NCBI GenBank assembly: GCA_932222125.1
Contig: CAKNZJ010000004.1
Location: 1 to 62,245, forward strand
From: an uncultured Clostridia bacterium
Lineage (GTDB): Bacteria; Bacillota; Clostridia; Oscillospirales; Oscillospiraceae
DNA length: 62,245 bases
Direction of reading: 5' to 3'
Position 1 is the first letter of the stretch. The number at the start of each line of letters is the position of its first letter. The notes beneath the pieces were generated by a model. That model had not been told where the DNA came from and made no database searches. It saw only the letters and a list, made by a program, of their open reading frames with translations. Both the position numbers and the translations under genes were made by a program. Below, in pieces: positions 23,190-33,059 of this stretch.

Positions 23190-26100
23190 CTACCTGATGT
23201 TCAGTTCCTTCTCTACCTCGTTTAAATTGATGCTCAGCATACGGCTGACACCCTGTTCCTGCATGGTCACACCGTAGAGTACGTCTGCCTCTTCCATGGT
23301 TCCTCGCCGGTGGGTGATCACAATAAACTGGGTTTTGGCGCTGATTTTTCTCATATACCCAGCAAATCTAGACACATTTGGGTCGTCCAACGCAGCCTCG
23401 ATCTCGTCCATGACACAAAAGGGCGTAGGCCTCACCTTCAAAATAGCAAAGTACAGCGCAATGGCTACAAAGGCCCGCTCTCCACCGGACAACAGACTGA
23501 TGATCTTCAACGCCTTACCGGGGGGCTGCACCCTGATCTCAATGCCGCAGTTGAGCACATCTGACAGATCCTCCAGCTCCAAGCTGGCCCTCCCACCACC
23601 AAATAACTCTTGGAAGGTCTGCTGAAACATCTCATTGATGAGGGCAAACTGCCGCTGAAAAATACTGGTCATCTCCCCGGTGATCTGGGTAATGATTCCC
23701 TCTAGCTCCCGCTTTGCCTGGGTCACGTCATCTCGCTGTCCGGTGAACATCGTATACCGCTCGTTCACCCGCTGAAACTCCTCTACGGCATCTGGGTTCA
23801 CACTGCCAAGTGCGGCAATGGCCCGCTTCAGTTCTGCAATGCGCCGCTGGGCTTTTGGAAGGGAGTCCAGCTCCCTCTGCTGGGCCCGGGCCGCTTCATG
23901 GGACATCTGATAGCTTTCCCACAGTCTGTCCAGCAGCTGATTCTCCTCCATGGTGGCTGAGACAGACTTCTGCTCCAAAAGAGATACCTCCCGCTCCATG
24001 TTCAAAAGCTTCCCGTTCTGCTCCCTGGCCTCTTTCTCCGTCTGGTTGCGCTTGCCCTCCAGTTCCAGCTTTTCCTCGTTGAGCCGCCGCAGACTGTCGC
24101 TGCCCTCCAGACTGTCTGCCCGCAGCTTTTGTGCTCGCAGTTCTTCCCCCTCAATCCTTTGCATCAACGTGGAGTTATTCTCCTCAAACTGAGCGGCCAT
24201 GGCCATGCGGCTCTCCCAGTCCTCAGACAGGTCGGATTGCAGACGCTCTAGCTCCTCCAGGGTTTGCCGGGAGGCGGCCCGCTCGCCATCCAGCCCAGCC
24301 AGCCGGGCACTTTGGTCCGCCGCCTGGCTATTTAATTGCGCCACCCTATCCTGGAGGGCGGAGCGGCCCTCCGCCTTAGCCTCAGACTCCGCTCGCAAAG
24401 CTGCGGCCGTTCCCTCCAACTCCTCCATCCGACTTCTCGCCTGACTGGTAGAGGCAGCATTCTCCTCCATCCGGCGGCGCACCTGCGCCCGCTCCTCCTG
24501 AAGGGCCTGATGGCGCGTATTGACATCCGTCATCTGTGCAAGGGCACTCTGCGCTCGCTCAGAGTACTTCAGCACCGCATCCTCCGCTTCCCGCAGTTGA
24601 GCTGCAGCGGTCTCCAACTCGTACTCGGCGGCGGTAAGCCCCCGCTGCGCTGTGGACAACTCTTCCTCTACCGCCTCCAGATCCTTCTCCAGTCCCTTTC
24701 TTTGCCCTTCCAGCCGCTCCAGCTCGTTGGCCCGGGACAGAATGCCTGCGGAGCGGGAGGCGGAGCCGCCCGTCATGGAACCACCGGCACTGAGCACCTG
24801 TCCGTCTAACGTGACAATACGGAACCGGTGTCCAAATTTTCGGGCCATCCTCATGGCTAGATTCAGGTCTTGGGCAATGACTACTCTGCCCAGCAGATAG
24901 GAAAAAATATCAGTATATATCTTATCAAAAGTGATCAGGGTATCCCCAAAGCCTACAAACCCTTCCTCCTGTTCCACTCCCTTATCCTTGAAACTGGATG
25001 GCCTGATGGTGTTCATCGGCAGGAAGGTGGCTCGCCCGCCATCCCGGCGCTTCAGCCACTGGATGGCGTCCTTGCCGTCCTCGTCCCGCTCCACCACAAT
25101 GTTTTGCATCGCGCTTCCCAGAGCGATCTCAATGGCTACAGCGTACTGATCCGGGACGTGGAGCAGGCCGGCCACAGGGCCACAGATTCCCGAAAGGGTG
25201 CCTCGTTCCGCCTCGCCCATCACCAGCTTCACCGCCTTGGAGTATCCCTCATACATCTTTTCCATCTCGGCCAGCAGTTTGATACGTCCCTTCAGATTGC
25301 CCTCATCCATCTGAAGGCGCCGGTGCTTTTCCTGCGCTTCCTCTAGCTTGCGCCGGCGGGACTGTTGCCGCATCTGATAGCCGCTGATGACATTGCGCAC
25401 CGCATCCCGGTCCTCAGTAACCCGATCCAGCTCCCGCTTCATCTCCTGGGCCACTTGACGGACCTGAACCATTCGCTCCTCCTGCTCCTGCAGTTCCTGG
25501 CCCAGCTTTTCCTCCCGATCCAGCAACTCCTGGGCAGCGGCGGCCAGAGCGGCCATCAGCTCCTTCGCCTCACCGGCAGAGGCTCTCTCCAACTGTGCCC
25601 GCTGCTGAAGGCGCTCCAACTCCTGACTGAGCACCCCAGCAGAGCCAATGGCCTCCTCCATCTTTTGGGCCAAGAGATCCATCTCCTCTTGACAGGCAGC
25701 CATTTCCCCTTCAATCTCACCCAGTCTGGCCTGCCGCTCCACGATTTGCTGGGCAATGGACCCTGCCCGGCCCTGCTGCTGTTCCATCTCCTCTTTGATG
25801 CGCACCGCGTTTTCCATATTGTTTTTTATATCGTTTTTTAGCAGGAGTATCCCATTTTCACAGCGATGCAGCTCTTCCTCCACTCCGGACTGGCGTGCCC
25901 GCAATTCCTCAGCGGACATATCCCTTTCCCGAATCTGCTGTGCGTAATTCTCGCCGGCGGCATACAACCCCTCCAGCTTCTCCTTTGCCTGCTCCCGCTG
26001 GCGGATAGCCCCGTCTAGTTCCGCCCGCAATCTGATGGCACTGGCCCGCAGCCGTTCTAATTCTGCCAACCAGACGGAAATCTCCAGCCCCTTTAGCTCC

Positions 26101-26759
26101 TCTGCCATGGTCAAAAACTTCTTCGTCTTTTCGGCAGCCGCCTGTAAAGGCTCTACCTGGAGCTTTAGCTCGTCAATTTTATCATTGATGCGCACCAAGT
26201 TCTCATCGGTGCGGGTCAACCGGCGCTCCGCTTCCTCCTTGCGGTGGCGAAACCTGGAAATGCCAGCTGCTTCTTCAAATATCTCCCGGCGGTCAGCGCT
26301 TTTTAAGGATAATATCTCATCAATCCGGCCCTGGCCAATAATGGAGTAACCCTCCCTACCCAGGCCGGTGTCCATAAACAGGTCGTTGATATCCCGCAGG
26401 CGGCAGGCCCGGCGGTTGATATAGTACTCACTCTCCCCAGAGCGGAAATACCGGCGCGTTACCGCCACCTCTGACTCCTCCATGAGTAGAATATGATCGC
26501 TATTGTCCAGCACCAGAGTCACTTCAGCAAATCCCAATCCTTTCCGTCTGGCGGTGCCGTCAAAGATAACGTCCTCCATCTTGTTGCCGCGCAGGGTCCG
26601 GGTGGACTGCTCCCCCATGACCCAGCGAATAGCGTCGGCAATATTAGACTTGCCCGAGCCGTTTGGTCCCACAATTGCCGTGATATCTGAACCAAATGAC
26701 AGCACCGTCTTGTCAGGAAATGATTTGAAGCCTTGTATTTCCAGCGCTTTTAAATACAA
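23190..26759 (-). CDS. smc: Chromosome partition protein SMC
   Basis: About 1189 residues. I start it at a TTG (26759), giving MYLKALEIQGFKSF, the usual SMC beginning, with GGGGTG about 8 bases upstream; the frame extends 11 codons further but without a ribosome site. Walker A is GPNGSGKSN (Lys37). Two long coiled coils flank a hinge with RDGGRATFLPMNTIR and GSMTGGSA. The C-terminal head has LLSGGERAFVAIAL and VMDEIEAALDDPNVSRFAG. The protein compacts and segregates chromosomes with ScpA/ScpB, not encoded here. A good promoter lies at 26820-26848. Confidence 0.95.
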   Translation of the reverse strand: MYLKALEIQGFKSFPDKTVLSFGSDITAIVGPNGSGKSNIADAIRWVMGEQSTRTLRGNKMEDVIFDGTARRKGLGFAEVTLVLDNSDHILLMEESEVAVTRRYFRSGESEYYINRRACRLRDINDLFMDTGLGREGYSIIGQGRIDEILSLKSADRREIFEEAAGISRFRHRKEEAERRLTRTDENLVRINDKIDELKLQVEPLQAAAEKTKKFLTMAEELKGLEISVWLAELERLRASAIRLRAELDGAIRQREQAKEKLEGLYAAGENYAQQIRERDMSAEELRARQSGVEEELHRCENGILLLKNDIKNNMENAVRIKEEMEQQQGRAGSIAQQIVERQARLGEIEGEMAACQEEMDLLAQKMEEAIGSAGVLSQELERLQQRAQLERASAGEAKELMAALAAAAQELLDREEKLGQELQEQEERMVQVRQVAQEMKRELDRVTEDRDAVRNVISGYQMRQQSRRRKLEEAQEKHRRLQMDEGNLKGRIKLLAEMEKMYEGYSKAVKLVMGEAERGTLSGICGPVAGLLHVPDQYAVAIEIALGSAMQNIVVERDEDGKDAIQWLKRRDGGRATFLPMNTIRPSSFKDKGVEQEEGFVGFGDTLITFDKIYTDIFSYLLGRVVIAQDLNLAMRMARKFGHRFRIVTLDGQVLSAGGSMTGGSASRSAGILSRANELERLEGQRKGLEKDLEAVEEELSTAQRGLTAAEYELETAAAQLREAEDAVLKYSERAQSALAQMTDVNTRHQALQEERAQVRRRMEENAASTSQARSRMEELEGTAAALRAESEAKAEGRSALQDRVAQLNSQAADQSARLAGLDGERAASRQTLEELERLQSDLSEDWESRMAMAAQFEENNSTLMQRIEGEELRAQKLRADSLEGSDSLRRLNEEKLELEGKRNQTEKEAREQNGKLLNMEREVSLLEQKSVSATMEENQLLDRLWESYQMSHEAARAQQRELDSLPKAQRRIAELKRAIAALGSVNPDAVEEFQRVNERYTMFTGQRDDVTQAKRELEGIITQITGEMTSIFQRQFALINEMFQQTFQELFGGGRASLELEDLSDVLNCGIEIRVQPPGKALKIISLLSGGERAFVAIALYFAILKVRPTPFCVMDEIEAALDDPNVSRFAGYMRKISAKTQFIVITHRRGTMEEADVLYGVTMQEQGVSRMLSINLNEVEKELNIR

Positions 26760-26819
26760 TGGATGCACCCCATTATCTTCTGCGTTTTCCAAGTATTTAC
26801 AACTGTTTACAGATGTTTT

Positions 26820-26848
26820 ATTGTACCATTTTACGCCCTGTTTTGCAA
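26820..26848 (-). promoter_or_regulatory. Sigma-A promoter of smc
   Basis: On the minus strand TTGCAA (26848-26843), 17 bases, TACAAT (26825-26820). The transcript would begin about 55 bases before the SMC start codon. Confidence 0.7.
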
Positions 26849-26925
26849 TAGCTTTCCCGCCTCATACCGCCGGTTTCTCCCTTTGTTTACAAAACCTTCA
26901 TGAAGAGCGCCCCTTCCTGCTCCAC

Positions 26926-26975
26926 CAAAAAAAGAACAGGACTCCGCAGAAACCACAGGGGGTTTTGCAGAGCCC
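26926..26975 (-). terminator. Intrinsic terminator of lysC
   Basis: On the minus strand an arm of about 15 bp (GGGCTCTGCAAAACC against GGTTTCTGCGGAGTCC, with G-T pairs and one bulge) is followed by TGTTCTTTTTTT. It ends the pheB-hom-lysC transcript just before the smc promoter. Confidence 0.75.
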
Positions 26976-27010
26976 TTAAAAATGTATGGAGTATGGAATT
27001 TTGGGTAGGG

Positions 27011-28237
27011 TTATTGCCTGCCGTTAAATTCATCGTAAAACTTGTCGTGAATCACTCGAACCGCCTGGTCCGCATCACTGATATGGACCAGCACCGATAC
27101 TTTGATTTCACTGGTGGAGATCATGCTGATGTTGATACCCGCGTCAAACAGAGCCTCAAACATCTCCGCGGCTACGCCTGGATTGTTGATCATCCCAGCC
27201 CCCACGATGGACACCTTGGCAATATTGTCTGATACGTCAATGCGGTCAAAGTGAATACGGTCCCTGCTCTCCTCCAACAGATTGCGGGCCAGTTCCATAT
27301 CGCCCTTCGCCACCGTAAAACTGATGTCCTTGGTATCACTGCGTCCGATGGATTGCAAAATAATATCTACATTTACGTTGTTTTTGGCCAGCAGGGAAAA
27401 GACCTGAAAGGCAATGCCCGGAGTATCCTCCAGGCCAACCAGGGCCAGACGGGCAATATTCTTATCCTTAGCGACGCCGCTGACGTGGGATTTTTCCATG
27501 GTCTTGACTACCTCCTTGACTTTTGTACCCGGCTTGCCGGAGAAACTTGAGAGCACCTCCAGATTGACGTTATACCGCTTTGCCATCTCCACCGAGCGGT
27601 TGTGAAGCACCTGAGCGCCTAAGGTGGCCAGCTCCAGCATCTCGTCATAGGTGATCTCCTCCAACTTATGCGCGGTGGGCACCAGGCGGGGGTCCGCGGT
27701 GTACACCCCATCCACATCGGTAAATATCTGACACAGCCCGGCGTTCAGGCTGGCGGCAATGGCCACCGCTGAAGTGTCTGATCCGCCCCGGCCCAAGGTG
27801 GTGATGTCGTCATACTTATTGATACCTTGAAAGCCGGTGACGATGACAATGCGCCGCTTATCCAGTTCCGCCCGGATACGCTCTCCCCGCACCCGTTTAA
27901 TCCGGGCATTCCCATAACCGGAGTTTGTGTAAAATCCTGCTTGCCAGCCAGTCAGGGAAACCACGGGAAAACCCATAGCCTCGATAGCCATGGCGCAAAG
28001 GGAACAGGATATCTGCTCACCGGTGGACAACAGCATATCCAGCTCCCGCTTGGACGCGTTAGGATTGAGTTCCGCCGCCCGGTCAATCAGATCGTCGGTG
28101 GTGTCTCCTTGGGCGGACAACACCGCCACCACATCATTTCCCTTTGCATAGGTATCCGTTATAATCCGGGCCACATTGCGGATGCGCTCAGCATCTGCAA
28201 CCGAAGTGCCGCCAAATTTTTGTACGATCAGTGCCAT
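27011..28237 (-). CDS. lysC: Aspartate kinase
   Basis: 408 residues; the ATG at 28237 follows GGATGGAAGAACGCT. The kinase domain starts ALIVQKFGGTSVADAERI and includes RVIVTGFQGI-like IVIVTGFQGI and TLGRGGSDTSAVA. Two ACT domains follow: LVGLEDTPGIAFQVFSLLA and VGAGMINNPGVAAEMFEALF, the feedback-inhibitor sites for lysine and/or threonine. It makes aspartyl phosphate for lysine, threonine and methionine. It follows hom by about 86 bases. No lysine riboswitch is apparent. Confidence 0.93.
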   Translation of the reverse strand: MALIVQKFGGTSVADAERIRNVARIITDTYAKGNDVVAVLSAQGDTTDDLIDRAAELNPNASKRELDMLLSTGEQISCSLCAMAIEAMGFPVVSLTGWQAGFYTNSGYGNARIKRVRGERIRAELDKRRIVIVTGFQGINKYDDITTLGRGGSDTSAVAIAASLNAGLCQIFTDVDGVYTADPRLVPTAHKLEEITYDEMLELATLGAQVLHNRSVEMAKRYNVNLEVLSSFSGKPGTKVKEVVKTMEKSHVSGVAKDKNIARLALVGLEDTPGIAFQVFSLLAKNNVNVDIILQSIGRSDTKDISFTVAKGDMELARNLLEESRDRIHFDRIDVSDNIAKVSIVGAGMINNPGVAAEMFEALFDAGINISMISTSEIKVSVLVHISDADQAVRVIHDKFYDEFNGRQ

Positions 28238-28323
28238 AGCGTTCTTCCATCCTTCCATGGAGTTTCCATGTCTATTTCAGGCAGGCCAAAGGCTGCCGTT
28301 CCATTTTATGCACCCCTCTCCAG

Positions 28324-29535
28324 TCAGTTGAGCACTCGGATAACGGACAGAGGGTTCAGTCCGGCAATCTTTTCGTCCAGCTCCACCCGGGTGAGGGACT
28401 CGTTGGTGATACAGGCGGCTTCCCCTTCTCCGGAGCCACGGCGGGCCAGCAGTTTACCCCCCAGGGCGGCCCGGAGGGTCTCAGCCGCAACGCCGGCACG
28501 CACATACCAATGGCTAGCCAGCTGGTCAGTTCCGCGCACCGCGTCCTTCCCGCCCGGCTCCCAGCACATGGCTTTGCGATGCCCCATATTTTTGGCCACA
28601 TCTATGACATCAGCCACCACCGCCGATGCGGTGGGCAGCTTGCCTGCCCCCCGCCCATAGAACATGACATCGCCGATTGCATCGCCCTGAACAGAGATAG
28701 CATTGAACACGTCCTCCACTCCGGACAGTGGATCGTTACTGTCCACCAGATGGGGTGCCACATAGGCACACACCGTCCCATCCTTCCGGCGGATGGCCCG
28801 GCCCAGCAGCTTGATTTTCTTACCCACGCCATCGGCGTAGTCCACATCGGCCAAGGTGATACCGGTGATACCCTCGGTTGGCACCTGGTCTGGATAGATA
28901 TGCCTTCCAAACGCGATGGCGGCCAAAATGCAGATCTTTCGGCAGGCATCGTGTCCTTCCACATCGGCGGAAGGGTCTCTCTCCGCGTAACCATTGTCCT
29001 GGGCCTCCTTCAAGGCCGTCTCAAAGGACAATCCCCCACGGATCATCCGGGTGAGAATATAGTTTGTGGTGCCATTAAGGATGCCATAGATCTCCAAGAT
29101 TTCATTGGCCGCCAGGCATTGGGACAAGGGACGAATAATTGGGATGCCCCCTCCAACGCTGGCCTCAAACAGATAGCACACGCCCTTTTCCATGGCCAGC
29201 TGGGTCAGCTCATAACCATGGGTGGCCACCAGCTCCTTATTGGAGGTGACCACATTCTTCCCTGCCGCCAGCGCCCGGCGGGTAAAATCCAGCGCCATAT
29301 CCGCCCCGCCGATGGTCTCCACCACAATGTCCACCTCCGGGTCCTGCTCAATCACGGCAAAATCCTTGACAAAACACTCCGCAAACGGGCTGCCAGGGAA
29401 CTCCCGGACGTCCAAAATATACTTCAGCTGAATTAATCCGTCCGCCTTGCGGGCAATGCTGTCCTCATGTCCCGCCAGCACCTCAGCCACGCCGGAACCT
29501 ACAACGCCAAAGCCCAAAATCGCTACATTGACCAT
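28324..29535 (-). CDS. hom: Homoserine dehydrogenase with short, degenerate ACT tail
   Basis: 403 residues. The ATG at 29535 is preferred because GGGGGGAAATG lies about 10 bases upstream. NAD(P)-binding VNVAILGFGVVGSGVAEVL, the TIGGADMALDFTRRALAAG substrate region, the Lys of NVVTSNKELVA and the C-terminal ADVEGHDACRKI and YGRGAGKLPTASAVV are all present. The normal C-terminal ACT domain is reduced to about 60 residues (SHWYVRAGVAAETLRAALGG onward) and lacks the usual core, which may reduce threonine feedback inhibition. Between pheB and lysC in one transcript. Confidence 0.92.
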   Translation of the reverse strand: MVNVAILGFGVVGSGVAEVLAGHEDSIARKADGLIQLKYILDVREFPGSPFAECFVKDFAVIEQDPEVDIVVETIGGADMALDFTRRALAAGKNVVTSNKELVATHGYELTQLAMEKGVCYLFEASVGGGIPIIRPLSQCLAANEILEIYGILNGTTNYILTRMIRGGLSFETALKEAQDNGYAERDPSADVEGHDACRKICILAAIAFGRHIYPDQVPTEGITGITLADVDYADGVGKKIKLLGRAIRRKDGTVCAYVAPHLVDSNDPLSGVEDVFNAISVQGDAIGDVMFYGRGAGKLPTASAVVADVIDVAKNMGHRKAMCWEPGGKDAVRGTDQLASHWYVRAGVAAETLRAALGGKLLARRGSGEGEAACITNESLTRVELDEKIAGLNPLSVIRVLN

Positions 29536-29571
29536 TGTTTCCATTTCCCCCCATGATTCAAATATCTCACC

Positions 29572-30018
29572 TCAGCCCGCCAGCACCTCACAGCGGACCA
29601 CCTCCCGCTGACTGCGCAGGGTAGCCAATAATTCCTCCACCCCACCGTCTAACCCTTCCGTATCCAAGCCCACGGTGACCGCCGCCGCGCCGCCGCCCGG
29701 AACGGCCTGATTGATCGTGAGCACATTACCACCCCAGTGTGCCAGCAGATTGAGTACGGAGGACAGAGCTCCTGTCTCATCCCGCAGGATGATCTGAATA
29801 GTGACAATCCGGCCGTGGAGCATATCCCGAAACGGCCGGATTGCATCCTTGTATTTGTAAAAGGCACTGCGGCTTACCCCTACCCGCCGGACTGCCCCGT
29901 TTACGGTGCGTTCCTCGCCTGTCTCCAGCAAACGTTTGGCTTCAGCCACCTTCAAATAAATCTCTGGCAGCACCGTTGCCTCCACAATGAAGTATCTGGG
30001 CTTCTGCCCCAGCTCCAT
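29572..30018 (-). CDS. pheB: ACT-domain protein PheB (UPF0735)
   Basis: 148 residues; ATG at 30018 with GAGGAGG 7 bases upstream. An N-terminal helical part (YFIVEATVLPEIYLKVAEAK, then VNGAVRRVGVSRSAFYKYKD) precedes an ACT domain (GRIVTIQIILRDETGALSSV). This is the PheB/YszB family linked to amino-acid regulation, whose ligand is unsettled. It is the first gene of the pheB-hom-lysC transcript and may help regulate threonine/lysine supply. Confidence 0.88.
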   Translation of the reverse strand: MELGQKPRYFIVEATVLPEIYLKVAEAKRLLETGEERTVNGAVRRVGVSRSAFYKYKDAIRPFRDMLHGRIVTIQIILRDETGALSSVLNLLAHWGGNVLTINQAVPGGGAAAVTVGLDTEGLDGGVEELLATLRSQREVVRCEVLAG

Positions 30019-30093
30019 CTCCACACCTCCTCACCGTTCCACATCACGAAAATGGAGCGGTCCATCAGCCTCCCTGTCCTTGTTATGTGGTCT

Positions 30094-30122
30094 ATTGTAT
30101 CACACTGGCGGACAGACCGCAA
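30094..30122 (-). promoter_or_regulatory. Sigma-A promoter of the pheB-hom-lysC transcript
   Basis: On the minus strand TTGCGG (30122-30117), 17-base spacer, TACAAT (30099-30094), about 75 bases before pheB. No leader hairpin or riboswitch is seen between the promoter and the gene. Confidence 0.65.
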
Positions 30123-30229
30123 TTCCAAAGCTCACTCTATTTTAACCAAACCTTTCAAGCATCTAAACTTGTTCTTGGTCAAATTAGCGCAACGCCCCCC
30201 TGGACAAAACCATCCCCTTCCAGCAAGTG

Positions 30230-30263
30230 AAAACCGCCTGCAGAACATTCTGCAGGCGGTTTT
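30230..30263 (-). terminator. Bidirectional terminator after the PBP gene
   Basis: Arms AAAACCGCCTGCAGAA and its exact complement TTCTGCAGGCGGTTTT (16 bp) around a very short loop, with A/T-runs at both outer ends. It ends the leftward PBP transcript and isolates pheB. The remaining sequence between 30264 and 30392 shows nothing I recognise. Confidence 0.8.
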
Positions 30264-30392
30264 ATTGATTCCAATCCGTTTTCCCTTCTATGGCACAGTT
30301 CAGTCCATTAAGCGGCGGCGATCACGGTTCCACGGTGATCTGCCCAAGCACTCTCCCCTTGCCAAACCATATGAGGCGATATGATTGCCCTA

Positions 30393-33059
30393 TTATGCGC
30401 CGCCGGCCGGGATATATTCCGGCTCATCAGGTGGATCACTCTCTTGCACCGGCGGGGCAGTCGGTTCTGGACTGGGGGGTGCGGTGGGTTCATCGGAGTT
30501 GTCTGGGTCCTCGGAGGGCGGAGGTTCGTTCCCACGCTCGGTGTGGACGTGGCAATCCGGATCCGCCATACCCAGGTACACAGACATCAGGGCAGATTGA
30601 TCCTGGACCCACACCGATGAACTGACAAGCTCCCGTTGGTAATCCAGCATGGATATCTCCCGAATGCTCTCCTCCGGACAAAATTCGGTGGCCAAGTGGT
30701 ACAATCCGGTGGTCTCTCCACTGGAGCTGAGAACTGGGCTGTCCACGCAGACACTGACTGGAACATGCAGATTGCAGCGCTCTGTCGGTGCATCCCCGGT
30801 GCGCAAGCGGAACGATCTAGTCCGGTCCCCCCGGATATCGCGGGCGCAGTAACTGGTGGCCAGTAGTCCACTATCCGCGCAGGTCGCATAATTGTTTAGC
30901 TGGCTCGGTACAGGGAAGGCTTTATTCTCCAGCCCCTGGTGGATAATGGCCATTACCTTCTGCCACAGGGTAATAGAGGGACTGAGCGTCAGGTTGATCA
31001 TTTCATTATTCTCATACCCTGTCCACACCGCGGCGGTGTAATGGGAGGTATACCCGGCAAACCACAGGTCATAGGTGTCGTTTGTAGTTCCCGTCTTACC
31101 GGCTACAGTCTGACCTGGGATACGGGCCCGGGTACCGGTACCGGCGCTGACCACATTGGTCAGCATGGTATTGATATAGTAGGCGGTGGACTCCTTAATG
31201 ATATGCTCAGGCGCTTGGGTGTTGTCAAGCAACACCTGATGGTTCACGTCCTCTACCTTCAGGAAGGTGGTGGCTTTGGTAAAAGCCCCATTGCGGGGGA
31301 AAGTGGCATAGGCAGCTGCCATCTCAAAGGTGGACAGTCCCTGGCGCAGGCCTCCCATGGAAAGATTGCCCTTGTAGATGGAGTCCTCCTCCTTCAATGA
31401 GGTAAAGCCAAACCGCTGGGTCATAAAATCGTAGGACACCTGAGTGGTGACCTGTTCCAGCACATTCAGCGCCACTGTGTTCACCGAGCGGGTGACCGCA
31501 TCCATAATAGTGGTCAGCCCCCTATAGCCCACCGGAGCATTTGTGGGATACGGCCTTCCGTTGAGCAGGCGCGGGTTGTCATCCGAGACGGAGGCAGGGG
31601 TAATCAGCCCCATCTCCAGCGCCGGGGCATACACAGACAGCGGCTTGATGGATGAGCCTGGCTGCCGCACAGCATCCATGGGGGGGATTGAGACAAGATC
31701 CCCCGTCTTGTTCACTGTGCTGCCCATGGCCACCACATAGCCGGTATCGTTGTCCACCACAGTGATGGCCGACTGCAGACGCTGTCCCCTAGAGGACGTG
31801 TAGTTCAGGTTTCTGGGATCATTGTAGATCTGATCCACCGCCGCCTGCACCTCTGGGTCATAGGGGACATATATGGACAGCCCTCCGCTAAACACCATCT
31901 TTCTGACTACTCCTTCGGACAAGCCGGTCTCCTCCACCAGTGCCTGAGTGACCTGTCTGATGACCGCCTCTACATACCAAGAATACTTGGCGGACGACGG
32001 CGTAGTCGTTCCCTGGCCGGTTTGGTTGTTGTCCTCGAGGTCCCTGGCAAAGACCAGCGGCTCGGCAATAGCCTGCTCATATTCCTCCTTGGTGATATAG
32101 CCAAGATACGGATCCTCATCCTTTGGTTTGGCCATCTCCCAGAGGATAGTCTCCTGGCGAGCCTTGTTAAACTCCCGGTTTGTCCAGACCTCCCCCTCCC
32201 CGTAGTCATGAGCCCCGCAGCTCTGGCACGCCTTGTCCGCATCCAGCGAATATGTTCCGCACGCCTTGCAGGGATAGCGGGTGACATTCACCGTTCCGTA
32301 AGGGCTGTACAGGGATGGGTTATTGGTGATTCCCGCCAAACTGGCGCATTCCGCCAGGGACAGCTGGGACACATCCTTGCCAAAATAGTACCGGGAAGCG
32401 GTCTGAACGCCGTAACATCCATTGCCCAGGAATATCTCGTTCATGTAATACTCCAGGATGTCCTCTTTCTCATAATCCTTCTCCACCTCAAGGGCGGTAA
32501 ATATCTCCAGAATCTTTCGGGTCACGGTGACGTCATCATACTCTGTCACGTTTTTGATCAGCTGCTGGGTAATGGTGGACGCACCATAGGTGTTGCGCAT
32601 CCCCACAAACATGTTGAGAAAAGCGCTTGCAGTGCGGTACCAGTCCACTCCGCCATGCTCTAAAAACCGTTTGTCCTCGATGGCCACAAAGGCATTGACC
32701 AGATCTTTAGGGATGTCCTCAAAATCCACCCACTCCCGGTTCTCCGCGCCGCTCAATGTCTGAAGCACCACCGGCTGTCCAGTGTTTTTGTCATAATAGT
32801 AGATGACTGAGTTCTCGTTTAGGGTATAGGCGGATAGATCCACCGCCGCTCTGGGCATGATGACGGTCCTGATGTAGACCGCGGCATAGCAAGCCATAAA
32901 CGCGCCGGTCACCAATCCGATCAGCAGCAAGGTGCCCACCACCTTGCCCACCCGCACGGCAATGCCTCGTCCTCCGGATCTGCTCTTGGGCATCTGCCGG
33001 CCCTGCCTGGACCGGCCCCCAGAATGCTGGGAATAATCATTTTGATTTTTTTCTGACAT
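30393..33059 (-). CDS. Class A penicillin-binding protein (PBP1A) with inserted zinc-ribbon-like motif
   Basis: 888 residues; ATG at 33059 preceded by GGAGGGATTCCC. Cytoplasmic Ser/Arg-rich start, one membrane helix (VGTLLLIGLVTGAFMACYAA), then glycosyltransferase 51 with EDKRFLEHGGVDWYR and STITQQLIKNVTE. The transpeptidase has Ser469-x-x-Lys472 (GSSIKPL), SVN, and Lys655-Thr-Gly (GKTGTTNDTYD). It builds and crosslinks peptidoglycan. Between the two catalytic domains is Cys264-x2-Cys267 and Cys278-x2-Cys281, a zinc-ribbon or rubredoxin-like knuckle not normal for this family. The tail is Pro/Glu/Ser-rich. The DUF1292 gene diverges upstream. Confidence 0.93.
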   Translation of the reverse strand: MSEKNQNDYSQHSGGRSRQGRQMPKSRSGGRGIAVRVGKVVGTLLLIGLVTGAFMACYAAVYIRTVIMPRAAVDLSAYTLNENSVIYYYDKNTGQPVVLQTLSGAENREWVDFEDIPKDLVNAFVAIEDKRFLEHGGVDWYRTASAFLNMFVGMRNTYGASTITQQLIKNVTEYDDVTVTRKILEIFTALEVEKDYEKEDILEYYMNEIFLGNGCYGVQTASRYYFGKDVSQLSLAECASLAGITNNPSLYSPYGTVNVTRYPCKACGTYSLDADKACQSCGAHDYGEGEVWTNREFNKARQETILWEMAKPKDEDPYLGYITKEEYEQAIAEPLVFARDLEDNNQTGQGTTTPSSAKYSWYVEAVIRQVTQALVEETGLSEGVVRKMVFSGGLSIYVPYDPEVQAAVDQIYNDPRNLNYTSSRGQRLQSAITVVDNDTGYVVAMGSTVNKTGDLVSIPPMDAVRQPGSSIKPLSVYAPALEMGLITPASVSDDNPRLLNGRPYPTNAPVGYRGLTTIMDAVTRSVNTVALNVLEQVTTQVSYDFMTQRFGFTSLKEEDSIYKGNLSMGGLRQGLSTFEMAAAYATFPRNGAFTKATTFLKVEDVNHQVLLDNTQAPEHIIKESTAYYINTMLTNVVSAGTGTRARIPGQTVAGKTGTTNDTYDLWFAGYTSHYTAAVWTGYENNEMINLTLSPSITLWQKVMAIIHQGLENKAFPVPSQLNNYATCADSGLLATSYCARDIRGDRTRSFRLRTGDAPTERCNLHVPVSVCVDSPVLSSSGETTGLYHLATEFCPEESIREISMLDYQRELVSSSVWVQDQSALMSVYLGMADPDCHVHTERGNEPPPSEDPDNSDEPTAPPSPEPTAPPVQESDPPDEPEYIPAGGA

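Noticed and set aside
26793..28324. Lysine riboswitch for lysC
   Set aside because: lysC is internal to the pheB-hom-lysC transcript; no long structured leader precedes it.
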